In this document: positions 31,625-41,539 of the stretch, one piece after another
Numbering within the stretch: position 1 is the first letter of the stretch
How the letters are laid out: the number at the start of each line of letters is the position of its first letter
From: JBJSXF01 sp046086225
GTDB lineage: Bacteria; Actinomycetota; Acidimicrobiia; IMCC26256; PALSA-610
Length of the DNA: 41,941 nt
Assembly (NCBI GenBank): GCA_046086225.1
Contig: JBJSXF010000178.1
Span: forward strand, 1 to 41,941
Direction of reading: 5' to 3'
The notes under the pieces: model-generated
What the model saw: the letters and a program-made list of their open reading frames with translations, nothing else
Database searches by the model: none
Told to the model about the DNA's origin: nothing
Program-made: the position numbers and the translations under genes

Positions 31625-33292
31625 ATGACGTCGTCGGTGCGGATCGTCTTCCTCGGCGGTCTCGGCGAGATCGGCCGTAACTGCTTCTGCCTCGAAGTCG
31701 ACGGTCGCATCCTCGTCGTCGACTGCGGGATCATGTTCCCCGACGCCGACATGCCGGGTGTCGATCTCGTCCTCCCCGACTTCACCTACCTGCGGGAGAA
31801 CGCCGAGCGCGTCGAGGCGGTGCTCGTCACCCACGCCCACGAGGATCACACCGGCGGGCTCGCGTTCCTCCTCCGTGACGTCTCCGCCCCGATCTACGGC
31901 TCGGCGCTCTCGCTGGCGCTCGTCCGCAACCGGATCGCCGAAGCCGGTCTGCTCGATCGCACCGAGCTGATCCCGGTCGCCGACGGCGAGCGCCGACGCA
32001 TCGGACCGGTCGACTGCCAGTTCGTGCCGGTCACCCACTCGGTGCCGCACGGGTTCGCCATCGCCTTCTTCACGCCGGCGGGAACCATCGTGCACACCGG
32101 CGACTTCAAGATCGACCTCACGCCGTTCGACGGGCGCCGCACCGACCTGGCCCTCCTCGGGGAGATCGCCCGAAGTGACGGCGGAGTCCGGTTGCTGCTC
32201 TCCGACTCGACCAACGCGGAGCGGCCCGGTTTCACCCCTTCGGAGTCGACGGTCGGGGCCACGATGCGCGGGATCTTCCGGGCGCACCCCGAGCAGCGAT
32301 TCATCGTCACGAGCTTCGCTTCGCATCTCCACCGGGTCGAGCAGGTGGCCCGGGCCGCGATCGAACAGGGCCGCAAGGTCGCGTTCGTCGGACGCTCGAT
32401 GGAGCAGAACATGACGATGGCCCGCGAGCGCGGTTTCGTCGACCTGCCCGCGTCGGGCGTGATCGGCATCGAGGACGCCGCCCGGCTCGCCCCCGGCGAG
32501 GTGTGCGTGATCTGCACGGGTTCCCAAGGAGAGCCGATGAGCGCGTTGTCGCTCATGGCCGCGCGTGAGCACAAGCACGTGAAGGTCTCGCCCGACGATG
32601 TCGTGGTTATCAGCGCCCACGCGATCCCGGGCAACGAGGCGAGCGTGTCCCGGGTGATCGACGCGCTGCACCGGGCCGGGGCCGAGGTCGTGCATGACGG
32701 CACCGCAGCGGTGCACGTGTCGGGGCACGCATCGCGCGAAGAGCTCAAGCTCGTGCTCAACCTCTGCTCGCCCGAATGGTTCGTGCCGGTGCACGGGGAG
32801 TACCGGCACATGGTGCACCATGCGCGCCTGGCCGAGGAGGTCGGAGTGCCGTCCGAGCGCGTGCTCGTCTGCGAGGACGGTGACGTCGTCGAGCTCGGCT
32901 CCGAAGGGCTGACGGTCGAGCGGCGGGCGGTGCCCGCGGGCTACATGTACGTCGACGGCATCGTGGGCGACATCGGTCACGGCGTGCTGCGCGACCGCCG
33001 CCTCCTCGCCGAGGAAGGTGTGGTGGTGGTGATCGTGACGGTCGCGGCCACGACCGGGGAGATCGTCACCGGTCCCGAAATCGTCACCCGGGGCTGGGTC
33101 CATGCGTCGGAGGCCGACGATCTCATCGAGGAGGCGAAGGCCGTGGTGCGGGCCGCGATCGCCGAGGTCGGGCCCGAGGGAGCGACCGATCTCGAGGCCG
33201 TGCGGCGCCGGGCGCGCCGATCGCTCGGCCGGTTCATCAGCGATCGCACCCGGCGGCGCCCCGCCGTGATCCCCGTCGTGATGGAGGTGTGA
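31625..33292 (+). CDS. rnj: Ribonuclease J
   Basis: Metallo-beta-lactamase/beta-CASP ribonuclease with endo- and 5'-3' exonuclease activity in RNA decay and rRNA maturation. The 555-residue protein has IVFLGGLGEIGRNC at the start, the zinc motif THAHEDHTGG (H70, H72, D74, H75), HTGDFKID, the beta-CASP region including SDSTNAERPGFTPSE and SFASHLHRVEQ, CTGSQGEPMSALS, HVSGHAS and PVHGEYRH. The C-terminal domain is complete. Actinobacteria usually carry one RNase J; with PNPase also in this window, two main degradosome enzymes are encoded close together. The stop overlaps the SDR start as GTGA. Confidence 0.95.
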   Translation: MTSSVRIVFLGGLGEIGRNCFCLEVDGRILVVDCGIMFPDADMPGVDLVLPDFTYLRENAERVEAVLVTHAHEDHTGGLAFLLRDVSAPIYGSALSLALVRNRIAEAGLLDRTELIPVADGERRRIGPVDCQFVPVTHSVPHGFAIAFFTPAGTIVHTGDFKIDLTPFDGRRTDLALLGEIARSDGGVRLLLSDSTNAERPGFTPSESTVGATMRGIFRAHPEQRFIVTSFASHLHRVEQVARAAIEQGRKVAFVGRSMEQNMTMARERGFVDLPASGVIGIEDAARLAPGEVCVICTGSQGEPMSALSLMAAREHKHVKVSPDDVVVISAHAIPGNEASVSRVIDALHRAGAEVVHDGTAAVHVSGHASREELKLVLNLCSPEWFVPVHGEYRHMVHHARLAEEVGVPSERVLVCEDGDVVELGSEGLTVERRAVPAGYMYVDGIVGDIGHGVLRDRRLLAEEGVVVVIVTVAATTGEIVTGPEIVTRGWVHASEADDLIEEAKAVVRAAIAEVGPEGATDLEAVRRRARRSLGRFISDRTRRRPAVIPVVMEV

Positions 33293-34062
33293 ACGTGGCC
33301 CTCGCGATCGACTGCTCGGGGCGCACGGCGCTCGTCACGGGGGCCGGGGGCGGGGTAGGCGCGGAGATCGCCCGGGCCCTCGTCGCCGCCGGAGCCTCGG
33401 TCTGGGTCAACGACATCTTCGAGGATCGGGCCGAGGCGGTGGCAACCTCGCTCGGCGGTGCGCCGCACGCCCGTCCGGTGAAGGCCGATGTCACGAGCCC
33501 CGAGAAGATCCGGCGGATGCGAGACGAGACCGGGCCGGTCGACATCCTGATCAACAACGCGGGCATCCCCACGACCGGCTTCGGCGACCTCAAGCTCTTC
33601 GTCGACACCGAGCCGGCCGACTGGGAGCAGGCGATGCGGCTGAATCTCGGCGCGGTCCTGCACGTGACCCACGCCTACGTCGGGGCCATGGTGGAGCAGG
33701 GATGGGGCCGGGTCGTGACGATCGCGTCCGATGCCGGCCGACGCGGCGAGCGCTACCAGGCGATCTACGGCGCGGCCAAGGCCGGCGCGATGGCGTTCAT
33801 GCGATCGCTCGCCGCCGAGGTCGGGCCGAGCGGCGTCACCGCCAACTGCGTCGCCCTGGCCAGCATGCGCACGGGGATCCTGGCCGAGGCCGTCGAACGC
33901 GATCCGGCGCTCGGCGAGCGGCTCGCCCGGGCCTATCCGATGCGGCGTCTGGGGGAGCCGACCGATCCGGCAACCCTCGTGGCCTTGCTCTGCAGTGAGG
34001 CGGGCTCGTGGGTGACGGGGCAGGTGTATCCGGTCGACGGGGGCTACGTCTCGGCGCTGTGA
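33289..34062 (+). CDS. Short-chain dehydrogenase/reductase
   Basis: NAD(P)-dependent oxidoreductase of the classical SDR type, 257 residues. It has the cofactor motif TGAGGGVG (about 17-24), NNAG (about 87-90), the catalytic Ser in VTIASDAGR, YGAAK (Tyr-x3-Lys) and the C-terminal VTGQVYPVDGGY. It resembles FabG-like 3-oxoacyl reductases, but the substrate cannot be set from sequence. Translational coupling to RNase J (GTGA overlap) is odd functionally and probably reflects operon packing only. The acyl desaturase two genes upstream fits a lipid role loosely. Confidence 0.9.
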   Translation: MNVALAIDCSGRTALVTGAGGGVGAEIARALVAAGASVWVNDIFEDRAEAVATSLGGAPHARPVKADVTSPEKIRRMRDETGPVDILINNAGIPTTGFGDLKLFVDTEPADWEQAMRLNLGAVLHVTHAYVGAMVEQGWGRVVTIASDAGRRGERYQAIYGAAKAGAMAFMRSLAAEVGPSGVTANCVALASMRTGILAEAVERDPALGERLARAYPMRRLGEPTDPATLVALLCSEAGSWVTGQVYPVDGGYVSAL

Positions 34063-34111
34063 GCCGGTCGCCCCGGGCCACGGGTTCCTTTGTGGCTGGT
34101 GTGGCCAGTGT

Positions 34112-34117
34112 TACGTT
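34112..34117 (+). promoter_or_regulatory. -10 box of ftsK (leaderless)
   Basis: TACGTT 6 nt before GTG 34124, with TTGTGG (34090-34095) 16 bp upstream as a possible -35. This is the tightest leaderless spacing in the window. Confidence 0.55.
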
Positions 34118-34123
34118 TGGGGC

Positions 34124-36516
34124 GTGGCGACCCGGCGTACCGCAGCACCCCCGCGCTCGACCTCGGGGGCGAAGACCCCGGCGAAGTCCGCGGCGCGGAG
34201 TCGGACGGGCACGGCGAAGAAGTCGGCCTCCCGGTCGGCCGGATCCCGCTCGAGCCGATCGACCGCTGCCGCGCGGACCCAGTGGCGGGACGACGCCTCG
34301 GCCCAGCTCGCTCGGCACCGGATCGACGTCGTCGCCCTCGGCCTCGCCGTCTTCGGGGTGCTCAGCCTCCTGGCGATCGTCTCCGACGTCGTCGGGCCGG
34401 TGGGCTCCGCGATCGATCGTGGCGCCGGGCTGCTCCTCGGCCGGGGCGCGCTCCTGCTGCCGATCGGTCTCTTGATCGGTGCTGCCGCCCTCGTCGCGCC
34501 CCGGAGCACCCGGGCGGGAGCCGAGGGAGATGCCGTCGCCGGCCCGCACGCTCGCCACGGCTTCCGGCTCGGACTCGGGCTGGTGCTCGTCGGGGCGGCG
34601 ACGGTCGGGTGCCTCCACCTGGCCGCCGGCTCGGCCACGCCGGTCCGCGACGCCGGCGGCGCGCTCGGAGCCGCGGTCGGCGGTCCGCTACGGGCTGCGC
34701 TCGGCACCGCGGGGGCGGCCATCGTGCTCGGGGCCGTCGGGGTGCTCGGCCTCCTCCTCGTCATCGGCACCGGCCTGCGCGACGTGGTCGCGGCTGCAGT
34801 CGGCCTCGGCCGGGCCATCGGTCGCCGGGTCGCCGCGGCGTTCGAACTCCCCGAGGGTGCGACCGAGCTCGATCCGGCGGCGGCGGCGGTGACGCCCGAG
34901 GAACCGGCGTGGGTCGATGATCCGCCGGTCGACGAGGCGCCGCCGGTGGACGAGCCGGCCTTCGTGGCCGCGGCCTACGAAGAGCCGGAGCCCGAACCGG
35001 AACCCGAACCCGAACCCGAGCCGATCGGCGACGCGGCCGACGGTGCCGCAGTGGTGTGGCGCCGGCCGGCGGTCTCGATGCTCAAGCGCAGCCAGAGCCG
35101 GGAGCTCGACCGGCGCTTCGTCGACGAGGCCGGTGCCTCACTCGAAGCGACGCTGCGCGAGTTCGGCGTCGACGCCCGGCTCGTGGGGGCGACGGTCGGG
35201 CCGACCGTCACCCGCTACGAGCTCGAGTTGGCCCCGGGCGTGAAGGTGAGCCGGGTCACGAACCTGGCCAAGGACCTCGCGTACGCCATGGCGAGCCACG
35301 ACGTGCGGATCCTCGCTCCCATTCCGGGTCGCAGCGCGATCGGCGTCGAGGTGCCCAACTCGGTCCGCCCGCTCGTGACGCTCGGCGACATCCTGACGAG
35401 CGACGAGGCCAAGGCGTCGTCGTCTCCGGTCGACGTGGCCATGGCCGCGACATCGCGGGCCGGGCGCAGCTCGCGGACCTCTCGGCCTTCCCTCACGTGC
35501 TCATCGCCGGCCAGACCGGTGCGGGCAAGTCGAGCTGCATCAACAGCATCGTGACGTCGATCCTCGTCCGGGCCACCCCCGACCAGGTCCGCCTCATCCT
35601 CGTCGACCCGAAGCGGGTCGAGCTCGGGCAGTACAACGGCGTCCCGCACCTCCTCACCGAGGTGGTGACGAACCCCAAGAAGGCAGCCAACGCCCTCGAG
35701 TGGGCGGTGCGCGAGATGGAGATGCGCTACGACATCCTCGCCGAGGTCGGCGCGCGCGACATCGCCGGCTACAACCAGATGTGGGACGCCGGCGATCTGC
35801 CCACTCCCGACGATCCCGACCCCGACACGGGCTCGTCATACAAGCGCCTGCCGTTCATCGTCGTCGTGGTCGACGAGCTCGCCGACCTGATGATGGTGGC
35901 GGCGCGTGACGTGGAGGCGAGCATCTGCCGGCTCGCCCAGATGTCGCGGGCCGTCGGCATCCACCTGGTGATCGCGACCCAACGCCCGTCGGTCGACGTC
36001 ATCACCGGCGTCATCAAGGCCAACGTGCCGAGCCGCCTGGCGTTCTCGGTCACGACGCTCGCCGACTCGCGGGTCATCCTCGACCAGCAGGGCGCCGAAA
36101 AGCTCGTCGGCAAGGGCGACATGCTCATGCGCACGGCGTCGTCGAGTCGGATCGAGCGCATCCAGGGGGCCTGGGTCGACGAGGCGTGCGTGCGCAAGGT
36201 CGTCGCCCACTGGCGTCGGCAGACGGTCCAGCCGCAGTACGTCGAGGGGGTGCAGGGGGTCGAGGGTGGCCTCGGCGCCCGGGACGACGACGGCGACGGC
36301 GACGAGCTGCTCGAGCAGGCGATGGAGATCGTCGTGACGAGCGGGCTCGGATCGACCTCGATGCTGCAGCGCAAGCTCCGGGTCGGGTTCGCCCGGGCCG
36401 GCCGGCTGATGGACCTCCTCGAGCGGCGGGGCGTGGTCGGACCGTCCGAGGGCTCGAAAGCCCGGGCCGTGCTCATGACCCCCGAGGAGTTCGACGCGAT
36501 CCGCGATCGCGTCTGA
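34124..36516 (+). pseudogene. ftsK: DNA translocase FtsK/SpoIIIE, broken by a one-base deletion as sequenced
   Basis: Septal DNA pump that clears chromosomes during division. The frame from GTG 34124 encodes a basic Ala/Ser/Arg N-terminus (1-60), four hydrophobic helices (about 67-90, 100-126, 147-168, 190-217) and a Pro/Glu-rich linker with a PEPEPEPE run (about 285-300). The alpha/beta start of the motor (VGATVGPTVTRYELELAPG) follows. The frame is lost near 35443; continuing in the +1 neighbouring frame gives GRDIAGRAQLADLSAFPH, Walker A AGQTGAGKSSCIN, Walker B VVVVDELADLMM and the gamma winged-helix domain to 36516. Adding one G restores a 797-residue FtsK. The GTG start is leaderless. Confidence 0.9.
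35441..35447 (+). other. Frameshift point in ftsK
   Basis: The sequence reads ATGGCCGCGAC where FtsK homology requires ATG GGC CGC GAC (M-G-R-D). One G is missing from a G run at 35443-35444. Coding similarity is strong directly on both sides, so the shift is a point event. Confidence 0.85.
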
Positions 36517-36536
36517 CCGTCCGACGTCCGTTCGGG

Positions 36537-36983
36537 TCAGATCCGGCCGTCGGCCTCGAGCTGGTCGAGCCGGGTTCGCAGCTCCTCGAGCAGACCGGCG
36601 GCGGCGGCGAGGTGCTCCTCGATGCGCACGACGTAGGCGTGGGGCGAGTCGTCGGCCACCTCGTCGTCGACCTCGATCTCGTTGACGACGGCTGCGGCGA
36701 ACTCGGCCTGATCGCCGGGGACGACGATCGTGCCCCGGCGATCGTCGGGTGCGCCCGACCACTCGATCATGACCGCGATGCCCGCGGTCTCGAGCCGGCG
36801 GCGAAGCAGCTGGGCCTGCAGCTTCGACCACTCGCCGATCTCGACCAGACCGTCGTCGGAGCCGGACTCGTCGAGCTCACCGGGCGGCTCGGTCACGAGC
36901 GCGACCCGGCAGTCGGCGCAGCGCTCGGCTCCGATGCGGTACTCGGTACCGCAGGCGGGGCACCACAGCGAAGGTTCGTCCAC
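36537..36983 (-). CDS. Zinc-ribbon protein with DUF2007-like domain
   Basis: 148-residue protein of unknown function. The N-terminus is a zinc ribbon, C8-x2-C11-x10-C22-x2-C25 (WCPACGTEYRIGAERCADC). The middle (KLQAQLLRRRLETAGIAVMI, then IVVPGDQAEFAAAVV) resembles DUF2007 putative signal-transducing domains, which have an AELLRGLLEAAGI-type helix and a VPEED-type strand. The end is a charged helical segment (EEHLAAAAGLLEELRTRLDQ), probably coiled coil. The GTG start at 36983 has TAGTCT 7 nt upstream on the minus strand, so it is probably leaderless. It diverges from rimO and converges with ftsK across 20 bp. Confidence 0.75.
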   Translation of the reverse strand: MDEPSLWCPACGTEYRIGAERCADCRVALVTEPPGELDESGSDDGLVEIGEWSKLQAQLLRRRLETAGIAVMIEWSGAPDDRRGTIVVPGDQAEFAAAVVNEIEVDDEVADDSPHAYVVRIEEHLAAAAGLLEELRTRLDQLEADGRI

Positions 36984-36990
36984 GGGGGCG

Positions 36991-37011
36991 AGACTAGGCG
37001 GTCGGTACGAT
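36991..37011. promoter_or_regulatory. Back-to-back leaderless promoters for the zinc-ribbon gene and rimO
   Basis: Minus strand: TAGTCT (36996-36991), 7 nt, then GTG 36983. Plus strand: TACGAT (37006-37011), 8 nt, then ATG 37020. The two -10 boxes are only 9 bp apart, so the polymerases would compete. Confidence 0.5.
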
Positions 37012-37019
37012 GCCCGACG

Positions 37020-38315
37020 ATGGTTACCCGATATCACGTCACGACGCTCGGGTGCCCGAAGAACGCCGTCGATTCCGACAAGGTCGTCGCCGCGTTGGAA
37101 GCCGACGGGCTCGTGGTCGCCGACGACGCGGCCGAGGCCGACCTCGTCGTGGTCAACACGTGCGCGTTCGTCGAGGCGGCCCGGCAGGAGTCGATCGACA
37201 CCGTGCTCGCACTGGCCGGCGCCCGGAAGCCCGGAGCCCGTCTGGTCGTGACCGGGTGCATGGCCGAGCGTTACGGCGAGGAGCTCGCCGCTGCGCTCCC
37301 GGAGGTCGATGCCGTCGTCGGATTCGGGGGGCAGGCCGATCTCGGGTCCGTGGCGCTGCGCGGGCGCAAGCCGTCCGGGGTGCGCGATCTCCTCGACCTG
37401 CCCCGCGCCGCCCCGGCTGCTCCGTGGGCCTACCTGAAGGTGGCCGAGGGTTGCGATCGGGCCTGTGCGTTCTGCGCGATCCCGTCGTTCCGCGGGCCGC
37501 AGCGGTCCCGGACGCCCGATGCGATCGAGGCGGAAGCGCGGGCGCTCGTCGCCGGGGGCGTGGCCGAGATCGTGCTCGTGGCCCAGGATCTCGCCTGGTT
37601 CGGCCGCGACGCAGGTGAGCCCGGTGCGCTGGCACCGCTGCTCGGCCGACTCGATCGGCTGCGGGCGGACGGGCTCGCCCGGGTTCGCCTCCTGTACCTC
37701 TACCCGTCGGAGGTGCGTGATCCGCTGCTCGCCGCCATGTGCGAGCTGCCGGTGGTGACGCCCTACTTCGACCTGTCCCTCCAGCACGCCTCGGCGCCCC
37801 TGCTCCGGGGGATGAAGCGCTGGGGGAGCGGTGATCGTTTTGCCGCCCTGATCACCGACATCCGCGCCCGGCGACCCGAAGCGGCATTCCGCTCCTCGTT
37901 CATCGTCGGGTTCCCGGGCGAGACCGAGGACGATCATGCCGAGCTCCTCGGGTTCCTCGACGCAGTGCGACTCGATTGGGCCGGCTTCTTCGCCTACTCG
38001 TCCGAGGACGGCACGGCGGCGGCCGGGATGGCGGATGCGGTCGATCCGGTACTCGTCGGCGAAAGACTCCGGGAGTGCTCCGAGGTGCAGGACCCGATCA
38101 CGGCGGCGACGCGCAACGCGCTCATCGGCGAGACGGTCGAGGTGCTCGTCGATCGGGTCGGACCCGACGGCGCCGTCGGGCGCACGCACCGCGAGGCACC
38201 CGAGATCGACGGCGTCGTGCGGATCGCCGGGGTCGATCCCCGGCCGGGTGCCCGATTCCCGGTCCGGATCGTGGGGGCCGAAGGTCCCGATCTCGACGCC
38301 GAGGTGTTCGCGTGA
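37020..38315 (+). CDS. rimO: Ribosomal protein S12 methylthiotransferase RimO
   Basis: Radical-SAM enzyme that beta-methylthiolates an aspartate of S12. The 431-residue protein has the N-terminal MTTase domain with cysteines in TLGCPKNAVDSD (C12), NTCAFVE and TGCMAERYG. The radical-SAM motif is AEGCDRACAFCAIPSFRGPQ (Cx3Cx2C), followed by a TRAM domain (about 365-431, with EVLVDRVGPDG). CPKNAVDSD and IPSFRGP are typical of RimO, whereas MiaB has CQMNEHDS as in the gene at 41619. The stop overlaps pgsA as GTGA. Confidence 0.94.
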   Translation: MVTRYHVTTLGCPKNAVDSDKVVAALEADGLVVADDAAEADLVVVNTCAFVEAARQESIDTVLALAGARKPGARLVVTGCMAERYGEELAAALPEVDAVVGFGGQADLGSVALRGRKPSGVRDLLDLPRAAPAAPWAYLKVAEGCDRACAFCAIPSFRGPQRSRTPDAIEAEARALVAGGVAEIVLVAQDLAWFGRDAGEPGALAPLLGRLDRLRADGLARVRLLYLYPSEVRDPLLAAMCELPVVTPYFDLSLQHASAPLLRGMKRWGSGDRFAALITDIRARRPEAAFRSSFIVGFPGETEDDHAELLGFLDAVRLDWAGFFAYSSEDGTAAAGMADAVDPVLVGERLRECSEVQDPITAATRNALIGETVEVLVDRVGPDGAVGRTHREAPEIDGVVRIAGVDPRPGARFPVRIVGAEGPDLDAEVFA

Positions 38316-38896
38316 GCGATGCGGCCGGGGAGCGGGCGAGGCGCTTCGGTCAGGGCGCGATCCTCACGCCGGCCAACCTCGTCACGATCACCCGGATCCT
38401 CGTGGCGGTGCCGACCCTCGTGCTGATCCGCAACGACGGCGCGAGCTGGCTCGCCGTCGCCTTGTGGTTCGCGATCACGGCGGGTGACAGCGTCGACGGC
38501 TGGCTCGCCCGCCGTGACGGCACGACCCGTTCCGGCGCGTTCCTCGATCCCGTCGCCGACAAGCTGATCGTGCTCGGCGGGCTCGGGGCGCTCGCCCTCC
38601 GGGGCGACTATCCGTGGTGGCCCGTCGCGCTCATCGCCGTCCGGGAGCTCGGCATCTCGGCCTACCGGTCCGTCGCGGGTCGGCGGGGGATCGTGCTGCC
38701 CGCCCAGCGCCTGGGCAAGCGCAAGGCCTTCCTCCAGTACTGCGCGGTCGGGATCGTGATCCTGCCGCCGACGGCCGAGGCGACCGTCGTCCACGCCGTG
38801 TTCCTCGGTCTCGCCCTCGTGCTCACCCTCGCCTCGGGGTTCGAGATCCTGCGCCGGGGCTACGAGGCCGGCATCCGCGGCGATCCCGCCGCCTGA
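38312..38896 (+). CDS. pgsA: CDP-diacylglycerol-glycerol-3-phosphate phosphatidyltransferase
   Basis: Membrane enzyme of phosphatidylglycerol phosphate synthesis, 194 residues. After TPANLVTITRI comes the CDP-alcohol motif DSVDGWLAR...GAFLDPVADK with all four Asp residues. The stretch between AR and the next Gly is 7 residues (RDGTTRS) where the family pattern is usually 8. Several hydrophobic helices follow. The context (rimO-pgsA-cinA-recA) is the standard actinobacterial order for pgsA. The GTG start overlaps the rimO stop. Confidence 0.92.
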   Translation: MSDAAGERARRFGQGAILTPANLVTITRILVAVPTLVLIRNDGASWLAVALWFAITAGDSVDGWLARRDGTTRSGAFLDPVADKLIVLGGLGALALRGDYPWWPVALIAVRELGISAYRSVAGRRGIVLPAQRLGKRKAFLQYCAVGIVILPPTAEATVVHAVFLGLALVLTLASGFEILRRGYEAGIRGDPAA

Positions 38897-38917
38897 ACGA
38901 CGCGCGAGGATCACGAC

Positions 38918-40168
38918 ATGCGGTGCGAAGTCCTGGCCATCGGAACCGAGCTGCTGCTCGGCCAGATCGTCGACACGAACAGCGCCTGGATCGGCGAGCA
39001 GCTCGCGGCATCGGGCATCGACTCGTTCGAGCACCGGGTGATCGGCGACAACCAGTCCCGGATCGTGGCCGCACTCGACGACCTGCTCTCGCGGGCCGAC
39101 GCCGTCGTCATCTGCGGCGGTCTCGGTCCCACCCAGGACGACCTCACCCGCGACGCGATCGCCGAGGTGATGGGCGTCCCGCTCGTGCGCCACGACGAGC
39201 TCGTCGAGCAGATCGCCCGCATGTTCCGCGCCCGCTCGCGTGACATGCCCCGGAGCAACCTCCGTCAGGCCGACATTCCCGAGGGAGGCGCGGCGATCCC
39301 CAACCCGATCGGCACCGCCCCGGGGCTCCGTTGCGAGGTCGGGGCCGGGAAGGTGATCTACGCCGTGCCCGGCGTGCCGTACGAGATGCAGCTCATGATC
39401 TCGGAGCACGTCATCCCCGATCTGCTCCGGCGGTCCGGTGAGGCCTCGGCGATCGTGTCGCGCTCGCTGAAGACCTGGGGTACCTCGGAGTCGGCGCTCG
39501 GCGAGATGGTGGCGCACCGGCTCGAGGCACTCGACGCCCGGGGTGGCAATCCGACGATCGCCTTCCTCGCCCGGGGCATCGAGGGGCTGGTCGTGCGGGT
39601 CACAGCGAAGGCGCCGACCGTCGCCGAGGCCGAGGCCCTCGTCGCCGACGAGGAGCGCGAGTTGCGCGCAATCCTCGGCGATCTGGTCTTCGGCATCGAC
39701 GACGAGACGATGGAGCACGCCGTGCTCGAGCGGCTCCGGGGTCGGGGTTGGACCCTCGGCGTGGCCGAGTCGCTGACCGGCGGTCTCATCGGGGCGCGGA
39801 TCGTGAACGTGCCGGGTGCGAGCGATGTGTTCCGGGGCACGATCGGCGCGTACGCGACCGAGGTCAAGCGCAGCGTGCTCGGCGTCACCGCTGCGTCCGT
39901 GGTGAGCGAGGAGGCGGCCGCCGAGATGGCCGAGGCCGCCCGGCGGGTGCTCGACGCCGATGTCGGGATCGCGGCCACGGGCGTCGCCGGCCCGACCGAG
40001 CAGGACGGCGTCGCGGTCGGCACCGTGTGCTTCGGTCTCGCCCTCCCGGGTCGTGCGCCCGAGGCGGTGAGCACCCGGCTCCCGGGTGACCGCGAGCGGC
40101 TCCGCCAGTTCTCCACGATTTCGCTGCTCAACCTGCTGCGGCAGCGGCTCGACTCCCTCGCGCCCTGA
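38918..40168 (+). CDS. cinA: CinA family protein (nicotinamide-nucleotide amidase / competence-damage protein)
   Basis: Two-domain protein of 416 residues. The N-terminal molybdopterin-binding-like (COG1058) domain, about 1-170, has AIGTELLLGQIVDTNSAWI and ICGGLGPTQDDLTRD. The C-terminal PncC-type NMN deamidase domain, about 255-410, has VAESLTGGLIGARIVNVPG, FRGTIGAYATEVK and ATGVAGPTEQDG. It salvages NAD by-products; competence effects are known in some bacteria. GAGGA lies about 10 nt before ATG 38918. A 317-bp gap without genes separates it from recA. Confidence 0.94.
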   Translation: MRCEVLAIGTELLLGQIVDTNSAWIGEQLAASGIDSFEHRVIGDNQSRIVAALDDLLSRADAVVICGGLGPTQDDLTRDAIAEVMGVPLVRHDELVEQIARMFRARSRDMPRSNLRQADIPEGGAAIPNPIGTAPGLRCEVGAGKVIYAVPGVPYEMQLMISEHVIPDLLRRSGEASAIVSRSLKTWGTSESALGEMVAHRLEALDARGGNPTIAFLARGIEGLVVRVTAKAPTVAEAEALVADEERELRAILGDLVFGIDDETMEHAVLERLRGRGWTLGVAESLTGGLIGARIVNVPGASDVFRGTIGAYATEVKRSVLGVTAASVVSEEAAAEMAEAARRVLDADVGIAATGVAGPTEQDGVAVGTVCFGLALPGRAPEAVSTRLPGDRERLRQFSTISLLNLLRQRLDSLAP

Positions 40169-40230
40169 GTTGCGGGTCGGGGGTCGGCCGACGTGGGGTT
40201 CGACGGTCTGGCCGGAACGAGCCGCGATGC

Positions 40231-40259
40231 TTGATTCCGAACACCTGTTCGCCTAGGAT
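40231..40259 (+). promoter_or_regulatory. SOS-controlled recA promoter
   Basis: -35 TTGATT (40231-40236), a 17-bp spacer, then -10 TAGGAT (40254-40259). The LexA box fills the spacer, so LexA binding would block the polymerase. The RNA start is expected near 40266. The first part of the gap (40169-40230) shows only a GTCGGCCGAC palindrome at 40183-40192. Confidence 0.8.
40238..40251. promoter_or_regulatory. LexA (SOS) box of Gram-positive type
   Basis: CGAACACCTGTTCG, with the invariant GAAC-N4-GTTC core of the Bacillus/actinobacterial SOS box and CG at both ends. It lies between the -35 and -10 boxes of the recA promoter. Confidence 0.88.
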
Positions 40260-40299
40260 CACATCGTTGTGATTCGCCGGACGTCAACCCGGGGATGAC

Positions 40300-40368
40300 C
40301 AGCGAGAGTCCACCGAGAGCCCGCCGGACGCCCGGCGGGAGGCATGAACGGTTGAACCGCTCTCGCTG
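40300..40368 (+). promoter_or_regulatory. Branched RNA structure in the recA 5' leader
   Basis: An outer 9-bp helix, CAGCGAGAG (40300-40308) with CTCTCGCTG (40360-40368), encloses a perfect 8-bp hairpin CCCGCCGG / CCGGCGGG (40320-40339, loop ACGC) and a small CGG-TTGAA-CCG hairpin (40349-40359). It is shaped like a three-way junction. It lies in a leader of about 220 nt that has no open reading frame I would call a gene. Confidence 0.55.
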
Positions 40369-40382
40369 TCACACCCCGCCGT

Positions 40383-40388
40383 TACGTT
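40383..40388 (+). promoter_or_regulatory. Possible second recA -10 box
   Basis: TACGTT, identical to the -10 boxes of ftsK and the RNase J gene, about 97 nt before the recA start and downstream of the LexA box. A LexA-independent promoter here would parallel the two-promoter arrangement of mycobacterial recA. No -35 is evident. Confidence 0.3.
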
Positions 40389-40485
40389 CGCCGGAGTGCC
40401 GCCCCGGGGGTTCCGGGTCGGCCGCCACTCCCCGACAGACCCCTGACCACGACGCACGTCGGCAGCAGAGAGGAAGGTGATCCCG

Positions 40486-41532
<1,047 letters not shown>

Positions 41533-41539
41533 CCCCACG

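Noticed and set aside
40266..40485. Known riboswitch class or a small gene in the recA leader
   Set aside because: I recognise no conserved core of a named riboswitch, and short frames present have no Shine-Dalgarno or protein-like composition.
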